A stretch of DNA of 64,000 nucleotides from Amycolatopsis xylanica (GCF_900107045.1 NZ_FNON01000001.1:1426001-1490000), one strand, 5' to 3'; counted from the stretch's first letter, positions 44,858 through 54,337 are shown. Made by a program: numbers and translations. Notes: generated by a model not told the origin, from the letters alone.

Positions 44858-46367
44858 GATGTGCTCCACTTTCCTGTCGTGTTTCCGAGGTTCCGAACCA
44901 CTGGCGCAGCGCGGTTTCGAGGCCGCCGGAAGACTCGGCGGCCCCCGCGGCGAAGGCGACGTAGCCGTCGGGGCGGACCAGCAGCACGCCCAGGTCCGTC
45001 CTTTCCGGACAGTCGGCGGTGACGACGTCGACGTGCTGCCCGGCGGCAGGGTCGGGCCGGTGGCCGCCGAGCAGGACCAGCACTCCCCTGCCGCCGTGCA
45101 GGAACTCCGCGAGCCTGCGTTCACCGTCGGCGGTGACCAGCACCAGGTCGGGGGCGAACCGCCCGGTCAGCGGATGCGCGTGCCGGTCGAGCGGCGGGTA
45201 GGCGACGTTCGCGGCGGACACCTGATCGGCCAGGTGACGGCCGACCACGGCGAACCCGATCAGCTCGGCGACCAGCTCGCGCACCGGGTCCAGCCGCTCG
45301 TCGGGATTGAGCAGCGCGACCTGCGCGCGGGTCAGGCGCAGCACCGCGGCCGCCACCGGATGCCGCTCGGCCTGGTAGGTGTCGAGCAGGCCGTCCGGGG
45401 CATGCCCGCGTACCTCGGCGGCGAGTTTCCAGCCGAGGTTCACCGCGTCCTGCAGCCCGACGTTGAGGCCCTGTCCGCCGACCGGGTAATGCACATGGGC
45501 CGCGTCGCCTGCCAGCAGCACGCGGCCGTGGCGGTACGCGGTGGCCTGGCGCGCGGCGTCGCCGTACCGCTGGCCGCCGGTCAAGCCGGTCATCGGGATC
45601 TCTCTGTCATGCACGTGCTCGACGAGTGACCGGAGCTCGGCCAGCGTGACCGGCTCGCCGGGGTGCGCGGCGGGGCCCGCGAAGTCGATGGCCACCACGC
45701 GGCTCGGCCCGCCTGCCGGGTGCGGCGAGATGACCGTGCAGCCGCGTGGTGTCCGCCGCCAGCCGGACGGCGCCGCGGCGGCGTCGCCGAGCGTGACCTC
45801 CCCCGCGAGCGTGGTCAGTGTCGCGGCGGTGCCCTCGAAGGCTATTCCGGCGTGTTCGCGCACGACACTGCGCGAACCGTCGCAGCCAACCAGGAACAGT
45901 GCGCGAACCTCGCTCCATCCGAAGTGGACGGTCACCCCGGACTCGTACTGGGTGAAATCGGTGACCTCGGCGCCGTACCGGATCTCGGCGCCGAGTTCGC
46001 GCGCGCGGTCGGCCAGCAGCCGGGCGGTGACCGCCTGGGGAACGAACACCACCGGCGGCAGTGCACCTTCGTGCGGGGGCGCGGCGAGGCCGGTGATACC
46101 GGCGAAGTGCGCCTTTGGCAGCGGGCGCTTCCGGTGACTGTCCCCGCCGCCGCCGTTGAGTTTCCGTTGCTCGGCGAGGAAACGGCCGAGCAGGCCGCGC
46201 AGGTCCAGCGTCGGGATGGTCCGGCCGTGCAGTGCCTGCGCCCGCGACCGCTCGTCGGGCCGCGCCAGCCGTTCCAGCACCACCACGCCGACCCCGTGCA
46301 GCCGCAGCTCGGCCGCCAGCAGCAGGCCGACCGGGCCCGCGCCCGCGATCACCACGTCGGTTTCCAT
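44850..46367 (-). CDS. FAD-dependent aromatic monooxygenase 1
   Basis: 505 residues. GxGxxG dinucleotide fold (VVIAGAGPVGLLLAAEL), the DG motif (LVGCDGSRSVVREHAG) and GD motif (LLAGDAAHVHYPVGGQGLN) place it in the PHBH class A flavin hydroxylases (PF01494). It has the C-terminal thioredoxin-like tail seen in TcmG- and OxyE-type enzymes. It hydroxylates the aromatic polyketide with NADPH and oxygen. It shares a divergent promoter with the LLM flavoenzyme, with a three-unit SARP box 24 nt before this start. Confidence 0.92.
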   Translation of the reverse strand: METDVVIAGAGPVGLLLAAELRLHGVGVVVLERLARPDERSRAQALHGRTIPTLDLRGLLGRFLAEQRKLNGGGGDSHRKRPLPKAHFAGITGLAAPPHEGALPPVVFVPQAVTARLLADRARELGAEIRYGAEVTDFTQYESGVTVHFGWSEVRALFLVGCDGSRSVVREHAGIAFEGTAATLTTLAGEVTLGDAAAAPSGWRRTPRGCTVISPHPAGGPSRVVAIDFAGPAAHPGEPVTLAELRSLVEHVHDREIPMTGLTGGQRYGDAARQATAYRHGRVLLAGDAAHVHYPVGGQGLNVGLQDAVNLGWKLAAEVRGHAPDGLLDTYQAERHPVAAAVLRLTRAQVALLNPDERLDPVRELVAELIGFAVVGRHLADQVSAANVAYPPLDRHAHPLTGRFAPDLVLVTADGERRLAEFLHGGRGVLVLLGGHRPDPAAGQHVDVVTADCPERTDLGVLLVRPDGYVAFAAGAAESSGGLETALRQWFGTSETRQESGAHHG

Positions 46368-46390
46368 GCGCCGAGGCTCACCCGGCGCCG

Positions 46391-46419
46391 TCGATGCCCG
46401 CTCGAGTCCACGTCGAACC
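46391..46419. promoter_or_regulatory. SARP box between monooxygenase 1 and the LLM flavoenzyme
   Basis: TCGATGC-N4-TCGAGTC-N4-TCGAACC, three heptamers with exact 11-bp period, 24 nt from one start and 60 nt from the other. Confidence 0.75.
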
Positions 46420-46478
46420 GAGCGTCGCTCGAGCCGCCCGTGATCGGCTCGCCCGGCAACGGACGCGAGGAGGCCACG

Positions 46479-47351
46479 GTGGCACCAGAAGTCGGTATCT
46501 CACTGCCCACCTCGGGCGCGGCGATCCCGGACATCGCCGAGGCCGCCCGCGCGGCCGAATCGCTCGGTTTCGACTCGGTCTGGGCCGGCGACCATCTCGC
46601 CGACGCCAGGCCGATACTGGACAGCACCCTCGCGCTGACCACGGCGGCCGCGGTCACCGGCCGGGTCAAGGTCGGGTTCGGCGTGCTGCAGCTGGCGTTG
46701 CGCCAGCCCGCGTGGGCCGCCAAGCAGATCGGGTCACTGCAGTACCTCTCCGGCGGACGGCTGATCCTCGGCGTCGGGGTCGGCGGATTGGTGCCCGGCG
46801 AGTGGGAAGCGGCCGGGATTCCCTTGTCCGGCCGCGGAAAGCGCACCGAGTCGATCCTGCGGGCGCTCCCAGGGCTCCTCGCCGGGGAGCCGACCAGGCT
46901 GACCACGGAGCCGGGCGCCCCCGAGGTCACGCTCACCCCGGCGGTGCCGGTCCCCCCGGTCTGGCTCGGCGCGATCTCCGAGCGCGGGCTGCGCCGCGCC
47001 GCCGAGTACGGCGACGGCTGGCTCGCCACCATCACCACCCCGGCGGAACTGGCCGCCGGAGCCGGAAAGGTGCGCGCGATGGCTGGCGAATTCGGCAGGC
47101 CTGCGCCGGTCACCGGCTGCTCGGTCCTCGTCGGCGAGACCCGGTCGGCGGTGTCGGACTTCCTGCGAGCACGGCTGGGCCTCGAGCCGGAGCGCGCCGA
47201 CGCGATCGCCGTCGGCGGCGGCGCGCGCGAGATAGCCGACCGGCTCGCCTGCTACACCGCCGCCGAGCACCTGGTGCTGTCCCCGTTCGGCCAGGACTGG
47301 CGCGCCCAGCTCGACGTGCTGGCCGAGGCACGCGCGTTGCTGCTCGCCTGA
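46479..47351 (+). CDS. LLM-class flavin-dependent oxidoreductase
   Basis: 290 residues from GTG at 46479, with GAGGAGG 5 nt upstream. Luciferase-like TIM barrel: VGISLPTSGAAIPDI, SVWAGDHL, GVGVGGLVPGEW and AEYGDGWLATI. Members use FMN or F420 as hydride carrier; the cofactor is not decidable here. In polyketide clusters they act as ring oxygenases or reductases. Its position opposite monooxygenase 1 under a shared SARP box makes a late aglycone redox step likely. Followed after 40 nt by an SDR sugar enzyme. Confidence 0.82.
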   Translation: MAPEVGISLPTSGAAIPDIAEAARAAESLGFDSVWAGDHLADARPILDSTLALTTAAAVTGRVKVGFGVLQLALRQPAWAAKQIGSLQYLSGGRLILGVGVGGLVPGEWEAAGIPLSGRGKRTESILRALPGLLAGEPTRLTTEPGAPEVTLTPAVPVPPVWLGAISERGLRRAAEYGDGWLATITTPAELAAGAGKVRAMAGEFGRPAPVTGCSVLVGETRSAVSDFLRARLGLEPERADAIAVGGGAREIADRLACYTAAEHLVLSPFGQDWRAQLDVLAEARALLLA

Positions 47352-47391
47352 GTTGACCCAGGCTCGAGCCAGGCCGACCACGATCAGCGGC

Positions 47392-48312
47392 ATGAAACGC
47401 ACGGTTGTCCTCGGCGGTACCGGCTTCGTCGGGCGGCATGTCTGCGCCAGGCTCAGCGAACTCGGCCACCCGGTGCTCGCGGTCTCCCGCACACCGAGGC
47501 CGGGCGCGGCCATCAGGTCGGCCGCGCTGGACCTCACCGCGAGCGGGCCGGGCCCGCTCGCCGAGCTGCTGCGCGCGGAGCGGGCGGAGGTGGTCGTCAA
47601 CGCCGCCGGCGGGGTCTGGAACAGCGACGAAGACCAGATGCGCAAGTCCAACGCGGACCTGACCGGCTCGCTCGTCGAGGCACTCGCCGGGCTGCCGTGG
47701 CGGCCCCGGCTCGTCCATCTCGGCTCCGCGCACGAGTACGGCGCCGTCCCGCACGGGTCCATAGTGGACGAATCGTGGCCCCCGGAGCCGCTGACCGCGT
47801 ACGGCCGCACGAAACTGGCCGCCACCGAACAGGTGCTGGCGGCCGTGCGCGCCGGACGGCTGGACGCGATCGTGCTGCGCGTGTCCAATGTGCTCGGTCC
47901 GGGCGCGCCGGCGGCGAGCTTGACCGGTGCGGTCGCCCGTCAGCTGGCCGGCGACCGGGACGGTCGCGCGGTGGTCCGGCTCAGCCCGCTGCGCGCGCAC
48001 CGCGACTTCGTGGCCGCGCAGGACGTGGCCGAGGCCGTCGCGCTCGCCGCTGGCACCCGGTGCACCGGGCTGGTCAACATCGGCAGCGGCACGGCGGTCG
48101 ACGTCGCGGGGGTGGTGCGGCGGCTGGTGGAACTGAGCGGGGTGCCCGCCGAGGTCGTGTTCGAAAGCCGGCCGCCCACCGCGGTGCGTGCGGTGGGCGA
48201 CTGGCAGTGTCTCGACATCTCCGCGGCGCGCGAGCGGCTCGGCTGGATCCCGCGGCGCGACCTCGACAGCGCGCTGGCCGACACGTGGGCGGCCGTCGCG
48301 CCGGTCAGCTGA
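47392..48312 (+). CDS. NAD(P)-dependent sugar 4-ketoreductase/epimerase, second copy
   Basis: 306 residues beginning MKRTVVLGGTGFVGRHV, with HLGSAHEYGAVP and catalytic YxxxK (TAYGRTKL). A clear paralog of the SDR at 29490. Two 4-ketoreductases of this type would allow both C4 epimers, for instance amicetose and rhodinose series, from one intermediate. It is the second gene after the LLM enzyme. Its stop overlaps convergent GT9 by 8 nt with no terminator. Confidence 0.82.
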   Translation: MKRTVVLGGTGFVGRHVCARLSELGHPVLAVSRTPRPGAAIRSAALDLTASGPGPLAELLRAERAEVVVNAAGGVWNSDEDQMRKSNADLTGSLVEALAGLPWRPRLVHLGSAHEYGAVPHGSIVDESWPPEPLTAYGRTKLAATEQVLAAVRAGRLDAIVLRVSNVLGPGAPAASLTGAVARQLAGDRDGRAVVRLSPLRAHRDFVAAQDVAEAVALAAGTRCTGLVNIGSGTAVDVAGVVRRLVELSGVPAEVVFESRPPTAVRAVGDWQCLDISAARERLGWIPRRDLDSALADTWAAVAPVS

Positions 48313-49459
48313 GCAGCTCTTCGATCCGGCGCACGACGTCGGCAGGCGAAGGCAGCGCGGCGATCTCCTCGCGCAGCCTCCCCGCGTTGCGCCGGTACGA
48401 CGGCTCGCCCAGTATCGCGGCGCAGGCGTCGAAGATGCCGTCCGCCGTGGCGCCGATGAACGGGACCTGCCGCCCGGCGCCGGAGGCCACGAGCAGCCGC
48501 GCCGACTCCCAGACCTCGGCGATCACCGGCACCGTCACCTGCGGCACGCCCAGCGCGAGCGCGGTGAGCGTGGTGCCGACCCCGCCGTGGTGCACGATCA
48601 GGTCGCAGCCGGGCAGTATCTGGTTCAGTGGCAGCTGCCCCGCCACCCGGACGCCGCCGGGCAGCTTCGTGAAGTTGCCGGAGACCTCGTCGGAGACCGC
48701 GACGACGACCTCGACACCGAGTTCGGGCAGCCGGTGCATCAGCTGCTCCAGCAAGGAAAAGCCGCCCTTGATCGGTGACCGGTTGAGTGGCACGCGGGTG
48801 CCGAAGGTCAGGCACAGCCGCGGCTTGTCCCGCCGCTCGTGCACCCAGTCCGGCAGTCCGCTGGCCCGCCCGTTGTAGGGCACGAACCGCATCTTCTGCG
48901 CCGGGCCGCCGTCCGCTCCCCTGATGCCTGGCGGGCAGAGATCCAGCGACAGCAGCGGTGACGGCAGGTCGGACAGGCCGAGTTCCTTCAACTCGGGGGC
49001 GAGCTCGTCGGCTCCGGACTGGCTGATCGATGGCGGGGACACCAGCCGCATGCCTTGCTCGATCCACGGGATGCCCAGTTCGGCGGCCAGCAGCGGGCCC
49101 GCGAAACCGTAGGTCTCGCTGACGATCAGATCCGGCCGCCAGCGCTTCGCGATGTCGCGCAGGCCGTCGATCAGCCGCAGCGCGAGCCTGGCGTAGCCGC
49201 GCCCGATGTGGCGCAGCAGCGCCGCTTCTTCGCGCGGCATCGGCACCGGTTCGCCGTCGCGGTCGACCGAGAGCACCTCCGGCATCTCGACCGCCGCGGC
49301 CGACCGGACATAGGGCAGGCCCGCCTCGACGACCACCTTGGCCATGTTCTCCGGCGCGGCCACGAGCACCTCGTGGCCCGCCGAGCGCAGCGCCCAGGCG
49401 ATCGGGACGAGCGGCAGTACGAGACCTTCCGAGCAGGACGCGGTTACCAGTATTCGCAT
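48305..49459 (-). CDS. Glycosyltransferase GT9 (family GT1) lacking the N-terminal His
   Basis: 384 residues from ATG at 49459. The donor motif CDLIVHHGGVGTTL is complete. The N-terminus reads MRILVTASCSEGLVLP, where all 13 relatives have His in the acceptor-activating place (Gly12 here). SETYGFAG, SLDLCPPG and RFVPYNGR are present. It may use another base or attack through a more acidic acceptor. It has no close relative among the other 13. Divergent from GT10-GT12. Confidence 0.88.
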   Translation of the reverse strand: MRILVTASCSEGLVLPLVPIAWALRSAGHEVLVAAPENMAKVVVEAGLPYVRSAAAVEMPEVLSVDRDGEPVPMPREEAALLRHIGRGYARLALRLIDGLRDIAKRWRPDLIVSETYGFAGPLLAAELGIPWIEQGMRLVSPPSISQSGADELAPELKELGLSDLPSPLLSLDLCPPGIRGADGGPAQKMRFVPYNGRASGLPDWVHERRDKPRLCLTFGTRVPLNRSPIKGGFSLLEQLMHRLPELGVEVVVAVSDEVSGNFTKLPGGVRVAGQLPLNQILPGCDLIVHHGGVGTTLTALALGVPQVTVPVIAEVWESARLLVASGAGRQVPFIGATADGIFDACAAILGEPSYRRNAGRLREEIAALPSPADVVRRIEELLS

Positions 49460-49482
49460 GGCCGGATTCAAGACCCGGTGCT

Positions 49483-49537
49483 TCGACTCCGGTTCAAGCC
49501 GGGCTGGATCGACCGCGGCTGGATCACCGGTCGAGCA
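49483..49537. promoter_or_regulatory. Double SARP box between GT9 and GT10
   Basis: TCGACTC-N4-TCAAGCC-N4-TGGATCG (49483-49511) and TGGATCA-N4-TCGAGCA (49520-49537), all with 11-bp period. They lie 24 nt from GT9 and 49 nt from GT10. Confidence 0.75.
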
Positions 49538-49585
49538 GGGTCGGCGAACCTCGCTGCGCCGGACCCCAGACTAGGAGCCGCCAGC

Positions 49586-50830
49586 ATGCGCATCCTGATC
49601 ACGACGTTCGCCTGGAAGCCGCACTTCCTCCCGATCGTGCCGCTGGCGTGGGCGGCGCGGCTGGCCGGGCACGAGGTGCGCGTCGCGGCAAGCCCGACGC
49701 TGACCGCCGCGATCGGCGAATCCGGCCTGCCCGCGGTGCCGATCGGGGGCGATCCGCGCGACGCCTTCGCGAAGACGGCGGTGAAGTTCGAGCCGCCCAA
49801 CGCGGCACGCAAGGCCGAACCCGCCGCGCCGGAGCCGTGGCCGCTGGACTGGCCGGGCCGCCCCGAATGCCTGACCGACGAGCAGCGCGCGCATTTCCGG
49901 CGCACCAGCCAGTGGTCGTCGATCATGGCCGAGGATCAGCTCGAAGACCTGCTGGCCTTCGCCAAGAGCTGGCGGCCCGACGTCGTGCTGCACGACTCGA
50001 CGCAGTTCGCCGGACCGGTGGTGGCCTCGGCGCTCGGGCGGCCCAATGTCCGCTATCTGATGGGGCACAACGGTTATCAACGCGTCGACACCGCGTACAC
50101 CCGCGAACCGACCGAGGACTACCTGCGGCTGTTCGATCTCGTGGGCGCCGAGCCGAGGATCGAACCGGCCACGTGGCTCGACCCGTGCCCGCCGCGTTTG
50201 CAGTTTCCCTATCCCCACGGGGAAAACGCGAAAATCGAGCGTATCGCTTACGTGCCGTACAACGGCCCCGGCGTGGTGCCGGAGTGGGTGGACACCGAGC
50301 CGTCACGCCCGCGCGTATGCCTGACCTGGGGACTCACCGACACCGAGCTGTCCGGGTCCGCGATGCTGGACGAGTACCGCCAGACGATCGAGTCGATCCG
50401 GGGGCTCGACGTCGAAGTGGTGCTCGCGGTCAGCCCGGCGCTGCGCGACCTGCTCGGCGAGCTGCCCGCCGGTGTGCGGGCCGCGGTCGGCGTCCCGCTG
50501 CACGCGGTGCTCGCCCACTGCGGCGCCATCGTGCACCACGGTGGCGCGGGCACCACGATGACCGCGGCCGCGCTCGGCGTCCCGCAGCTGATCACCACCA
50601 ACTTCCCGAACAACATCGCGCTCGCCGCCCGGCTCGAGGACGCGGGCGCCGCCCGGTACCGGCACGCCGACGAGGTCCCGGCGGGCGCGGAGGGCGCCGA
50701 CCTGACCAAGGCCGAGGTCGGCGAGCTGCTCGAACCCAGGTACGCCAAGGCGGCCGCGCTGCTCGCCCAGCACGTCGCCGAGCAGCCCTCGCCCGCCGAA
50801 GTCGTTTCCCGGCTGGAAGAACTGGGCTGA
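49586..50830 (+). CDS. Glycosyltransferase GT10 (family GT1)
   Basis: 414 residues beginning MRILITTFAWKPHFLPIVP, with His13. It is first of a third paralog group (GT10-GT12, ~410 residues) marked by HDSTQFAGPVVAS, WLDPCPPRLQFPYP, VPYNGPG and an insert around residues 60-95. Donor motif HHGGAGTTM is intact. ATG was chosen as the start of the first strand. GT11 follows after 18 nt. Confidence 0.9.
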   Translation: MRILITTFAWKPHFLPIVPLAWAARLAGHEVRVAASPTLTAAIGESGLPAVPIGGDPRDAFAKTAVKFEPPNAARKAEPAAPEPWPLDWPGRPECLTDEQRAHFRRTSQWSSIMAEDQLEDLLAFAKSWRPDVVLHDSTQFAGPVVASALGRPNVRYLMGHNGYQRVDTAYTREPTEDYLRLFDLVGAEPRIEPATWLDPCPPRLQFPYPHGENAKIERIAYVPYNGPGVVPEWVDTEPSRPRVCLTWGLTDTELSGSAMLDEYRQTIESIRGLDVEVVLAVSPALRDLLGELPAGVRAAVGVPLHAVLAHCGAIVHHGGAGTTMTAAALGVPQLITTNFPNNIALAARLEDAGAARYRHADEVPAGAEGADLTKAEVGELLEPRYAKAAALLAQHVAEQPSPAEVVSRLEELG

Positions 50831-50848
50831 CCCGGAAGGAGCCCCGCG

Positions 50849-52087
50849 TTGCGGATCCTGATCACCACGTTCGCGTGGCCGTCGCACTACCTGCCGATCG
50901 TGCCGCTGGGCTGGGCCGCGCGGCTGGCCGGGCACGAGGTGCTGGTCGCGGCGAGCCCGACCATCACCGACCTGGTACTCGAGTCGGGACTGGCCATGGC
51001 GCCGATCGGCGGTGACCCCGCCGAGGCGCTGCGCCGCGCGGGTCTCAGCCTGGAGCAGTCCGACGAGGAGCGGGCGGCGCGGCGGTTCGACAGGGCGAGC
51101 TGGCGGGAAGACTGGGTGGCCGCGCCCGAGCGGATCACCGAGGAGCAGCGCGCTTATTTCCGCACCATCGGCGGCTGGGCGACCGCGTTCGCCGCCGCGC
51201 AGGCCGACGAGTTGATCGCGCTGGCGCGCGGCTGGCGCGCCGACGTGCTGGTGCACGACGGCACTCAGTTCGCGGCGCCGGTCGCGGCCGCTGTGCTGGG
51301 CCTGCCGACCGCGCGGTTCCTGGCGGGCCACAGCGGGATGCTGCGCATCGACACCGCGTACACCGGCGAACCGGTGCCCGCCTACCGGCGGCTGTTCGAG
51401 CGGTACGGGCTCGCGCCGGAGATCGAGCCGACGGTGTGGCTGGACCCGTGCCCGCCCGGCCTGCAGTACCCGTATCCGGCGGGCACGCCCATACTGCCGA
51501 TGCGGTACGTGCCCTACAACGGCCGCGGTGTCATCCCGGCTTGGACGCACGAACCGCCTCGGCGGCCCAGGGTGTGCCTGACCTGGGGGCACACTGGCTC
51601 GTCCGAGACCGGCTCGGTGGCCGTCGACGACTGCCGCCGCACCGTGGAGGCCATCGCCGCGCTCGACTTCGAGGTGGTCGTCGCCGTCGGCCAGGACCTG
51701 CTCGACCGGCTCGGCGAGCTGCCTGCCGGTGTCCGCGCCGCGGTCGGCGTGCCGTTGCACGCGCTGCTGCGCGACTGCCGCGCCATCGTGCACCACGGCG
51801 GGCCCGGCACCACCATGACCGCCGTCGCGGCCGGGGTGCCGCAGCTGGTCATCACCGACCAGCCGCACAACGTGGCCGCCGGGGCGAGCCTGGCGAAAGC
51901 CGGCGCCGGGCGCTGGCTGCTGCCGTCGGACGCGCCGACCGGCCAGGACGGCGCGGCCGTGCTCGCCGCCGAGATCGCGGTGCTGGCAGGCGATCCCGGG
52001 TATCGCGCGGCGGCCGAGCGGCTGCGGCGCGAGAACCTGGCCCAGCCGTCACTCAGCCAGGTGATCGACCACCTCGAAAAGCTTTGA
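50849..52087 (+). CDS. Glycosyltransferase GT11 (family GT1), TTG start
   Basis: 412 residues. The start is TTG (MRILITTFAWPSHYLP), with GGAAGGAG upstream; no ATG or GTG fits the conserved first strand. His13, [27 protein letters not shown] and HHGGPGTTM are present. Very similar in build to GT10 and GT12, a tandem triplication. The weak start codon may lower its level relative to its neighbours. Confidence 0.9.
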   Translation: MRILITTFAWPSHYLPIVPLGWAARLAGHEVLVAASPTITDLVLESGLAMAPIGGDPAEALRRAGLSLEQSDEERAARRFDRASWREDWVAAPERITEEQRAYFRTIGGWATAFAAAQADELIALARGWRADVLVHDGTQFAAPVAAAVLGLPTARFLAGHSGMLRIDTAYTGEPVPAYRRLFERYGLAPEIEPTVWLDPCPPGLQYPYPAGTPILPMRYVPYNGRGVIPAWTHEPPRRPRVCLTWGHTGSSETGSVAVDDCRRTVEAIAALDFEVVVAVGQDLLDRLGELPAGVRAAVGVPLHALLRDCRAIVHHGGPGTTMTAVAAGVPQLVITDQPHNVAAGASLAKAGAGRWLLPSDAPTGQDGAAVLAAEIAVLAGDPGYRAAAERLRRENLAQPSLSQVIDHLEKL

Positions 52088-52116
52088 TCGCCCCCGAAAT
52101 CCGAAAAGGAGCCTCG

Positions 52117-53346
52117 ATGCGCGTCTTGGTCACCAGTTTCCCCTGGGAGCCGCATTTCAACCCGATCGTGCCGCTGGGCTGGGCGGCGGTGCTGGCCGGG
52201 CACGAGGTGAGAGTGGCGACCACACCGACCATGACCGAGGTCGTCGGCCGCTCCGGGCTCCCGGTCGTCTCCGTCGGCGGCGATCCGAGCGACGCCTTCC
52301 GCGAGGCGGGCGTCGAGTTCACGCCCCCGAAGGGCGATCAACCCGACGCCGCTGCCCAGGCGCGGTGGCCCGAGGACTGGCCGGCGCACCCGGAATCGCT
52401 CAGCGACGGGCAACGGGACTACTTCCGCAAGATCGGGCTGTTCGCCTCGGTGATCGCCGCCGCGCAACTGCCGGACCTGATCGCGCTGGGCGAGTCGTGG
52501 CGGCCCGACCTCATCGTGCACGACGGCACCCAGTTCGCCGGCCCGGTGCTGGCGTCGGCGCTCGGCGTGCCGAACGCGCGGTATCTGCTCGGCTATCCGG
52601 GACAGCTGCGCGTCGACACCTGTTACGGCCCGGAGCTGGTGCCGGAATACCGTGCCCTGTACGAGAAATTCGGCGTCACGCCCCGGCAGGAGCCGACTGT
52701 GTGGCTGGATCCCTGCCCGCCGAGCATGCAGTACCCGTCGCTGTCGGGGCCGTCCGTGCTCCGCATGCGCTACGTGCCCTACAACGGCACGGCCGAGCTA
52801 CCCGCCTGGCTCCACGAGCCGCCTCAACGCCCGCGCGTGTACCTGACCTGGGGCAAGACCACCGGCGAGTGGGAGGGCGCGGCGATCGGGAACTTCGTCA
52901 GGCAGGCCATCGAGGCGGCCGCCGGCCTGGACGTCGAACTGGTGGCGGCGCTGAGCCCGACCCTGCTCGGCCTGCTGACCGACCTGCCCGAGGGCGTCCG
53001 CACGGTGACCGGCCTGCCGATGGCCGCGGTCCTGCGCACCTGCACGGCCGTGATCCACCACGCTGGCCCCGGCACCACGCTGACCGCGGCCGCCGCCGGG
53101 CTCCCCCAGCTGATGATCACCAACCACCCGCACAACGCGGCGATCGCGGCCCAGGTCGCGCGCATCGGCGCCGGACGGCACCTGCCGATCGGCGAGCTGC
53201 CGTCCGACCAGGCCGCGACCAGCGCCGAAGTGGCCGCGCTGCTCGAGAAGCCCGCGTTCGCACAGGACGCGGCCAGGCTGCGGCAGGAGATCGAAGACCA
53301 GCCGTCCCCGTCGTCGGTCGTCGACCGGCTCGCCGAGCTCTGCTGA
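52117..53346 (+). CDS. Glycosyltransferase GT12 (family GT1)
   Basis: 409 residues beginning MRVLVTSFPWEPHFNP (His13), with AAAAGGAG upstream. HDGTQFAGPVLAS, WLDPCPPSMQYP and VPYNGTAELP are shared with GT10 and GT11. The donor motif is HHAGPGTTL, one Gly replaced by Ala. It is followed after 7 nt by an aldo/keto reductase, so sugar reduction and transfer may be linked. Confidence 0.9.
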   Translation: MRVLVTSFPWEPHFNPIVPLGWAAVLAGHEVRVATTPTMTEVVGRSGLPVVSVGGDPSDAFREAGVEFTPPKGDQPDAAAQARWPEDWPAHPESLSDGQRDYFRKIGLFASVIAAAQLPDLIALGESWRPDLIVHDGTQFAGPVLASALGVPNARYLLGYPGQLRVDTCYGPELVPEYRALYEKFGVTPRQEPTVWLDPCPPSMQYPSLSGPSVLRMRYVPYNGTAELPAWLHEPPQRPRVYLTWGKTTGEWEGAAIGNFVRQAIEAAAGLDVELVAALSPTLLGLLTDLPEGVRTVTGLPMAAVLRTCTAVIHHAGPGTTLTAAAAGLPQLMITNHPHNAAIAAQVARIGAGRHLPIGELPSDQAATSAEVAALLEKPAFAQDAARLRQEIEDQPSPSSVVDRLAELC

Positions 53347-53353
53347 CGCCGCC

Positions 53354-54319
53354 ATGGACTACCGGAAACTGGGCGAACTCGAAGTGTCCGCCGTCGGGCT
53401 TGGCTGCCTCGGCATGTCCGGCGGCTACGGCGCCGCATCGGCCGACGACTGTGTCGCGACCATCCGAAAAGGACTCGAGCTGGGCTTGACCTTGCTGGAC
53501 ACCGCGGACTTCTACGGTGCGGGCGCGAACGAGGAGCTCGTCGGCCGCGCGGTGTCCGGACGCCGGGCCGACGTCGTGCTCGCGACCCGAGGGGGCCTGC
53601 GGTCGGCCGAGCCGGGCGGCCCACCGGTCATCACCGACGGCCGCCCCGCCTACCTGCGCGAGGCCTGCGACGCCTCACTGCGACGGCTCGGCGTCGACCA
53701 CATCGACCTCTACTACCTGGGCAGGCCCGACCCGGACGTGCCGATCGAGGAGAGCGTCGGCGGCCTGGCGTCGCTCGTGGCCGACGGCAAGATCGGCCAC
53801 ATCGGACTGTCCGAGGTGTCCGCGGACCAACTGCGCCGCGGCCACGCCGAGCATCCGATCACGGCGCTGGAGAGCGAATATTCGTTGTGGGAACGCCATG
53901 TCGAGGCGGAGATCCTGCCGGCGGCAGCCTCGCTCGGAGTCGGCCTGGTCGCGCATACGCCGCTGGGCAAGGGAATGCTCTCCGGCGAACTCCGCGCCGT
54001 CGAGTTCGCGCCGGGTGACTTCCGGCGCAACCATCCACGGTTCGACACCGCCAACTTCGCCCACAACCACGCGCTGATCGAGACCGCGCGCGCCGCGTTC
54101 CCCAGCGATGTTCCTTTCGCGACACTCGCACTGGCCTGGCTGCTGAGCCGAGGGCCCGGCGTCGTGCCGATCCCGGGTACCCGCCGCATCGCGCACCTGA
54201 CGTCGAACCTCGCGGCGGCGGACCTCGCGCTCGACGCCGCCACGGTGGACCGGCTCAGCGCGCTCGTGCCGCCCTCGGCCGTTCGCGGCTCGCGAGCCCG
54301 GGCCCCGCGCCCCACCTGA
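53354..54319 (+). CDS. Aldo/keto reductase family protein with altered catalytic tetrad
   Basis: 321 residues, TIM-barrel aldo/keto reductase. Asp49 and Tyr54 of the tetrad are present (LLDTADFYG). The Lys is Arg79 (LATRGGL) and the His is Gly123 (LYYLGRPDP). GTRRIAHLTSNLAA matches the C-terminal NADPH-binding segment. Relatives in deoxysugar clusters (EryBII, TylCII) reduce 2,3-enoyl sugar intermediates. With two tetrad residues changed, ordinary carbonyl reduction is doubtful. Last gene of the GT10-GT12 operon. Confidence 0.83.
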   Translation: MDYRKLGELEVSAVGLGCLGMSGGYGAASADDCVATIRKGLELGLTLLDTADFYGAGANEELVGRAVSGRRADVVLATRGGLRSAEPGGPPVITDGRPAYLREACDASLRRLGVDHIDLYYLGRPDPDVPIEESVGGLASLVADGKIGHIGLSEVSADQLRRGHAEHPITALESEYSLWERHVEAEILPAAASLGVGLVAHTPLGKGMLSGELRAVEFAPGDFRRNHPRFDTANFAHNHALIETARAAFPSDVPFATLALAWLLSRGPGVVPIPGTRRIAHLTSNLAAADLALDAATVDRLSALVPPSAVRGSRARAPRPT

Positions 54320-54337
54320 CCCGCCCTCACTCGCCTG

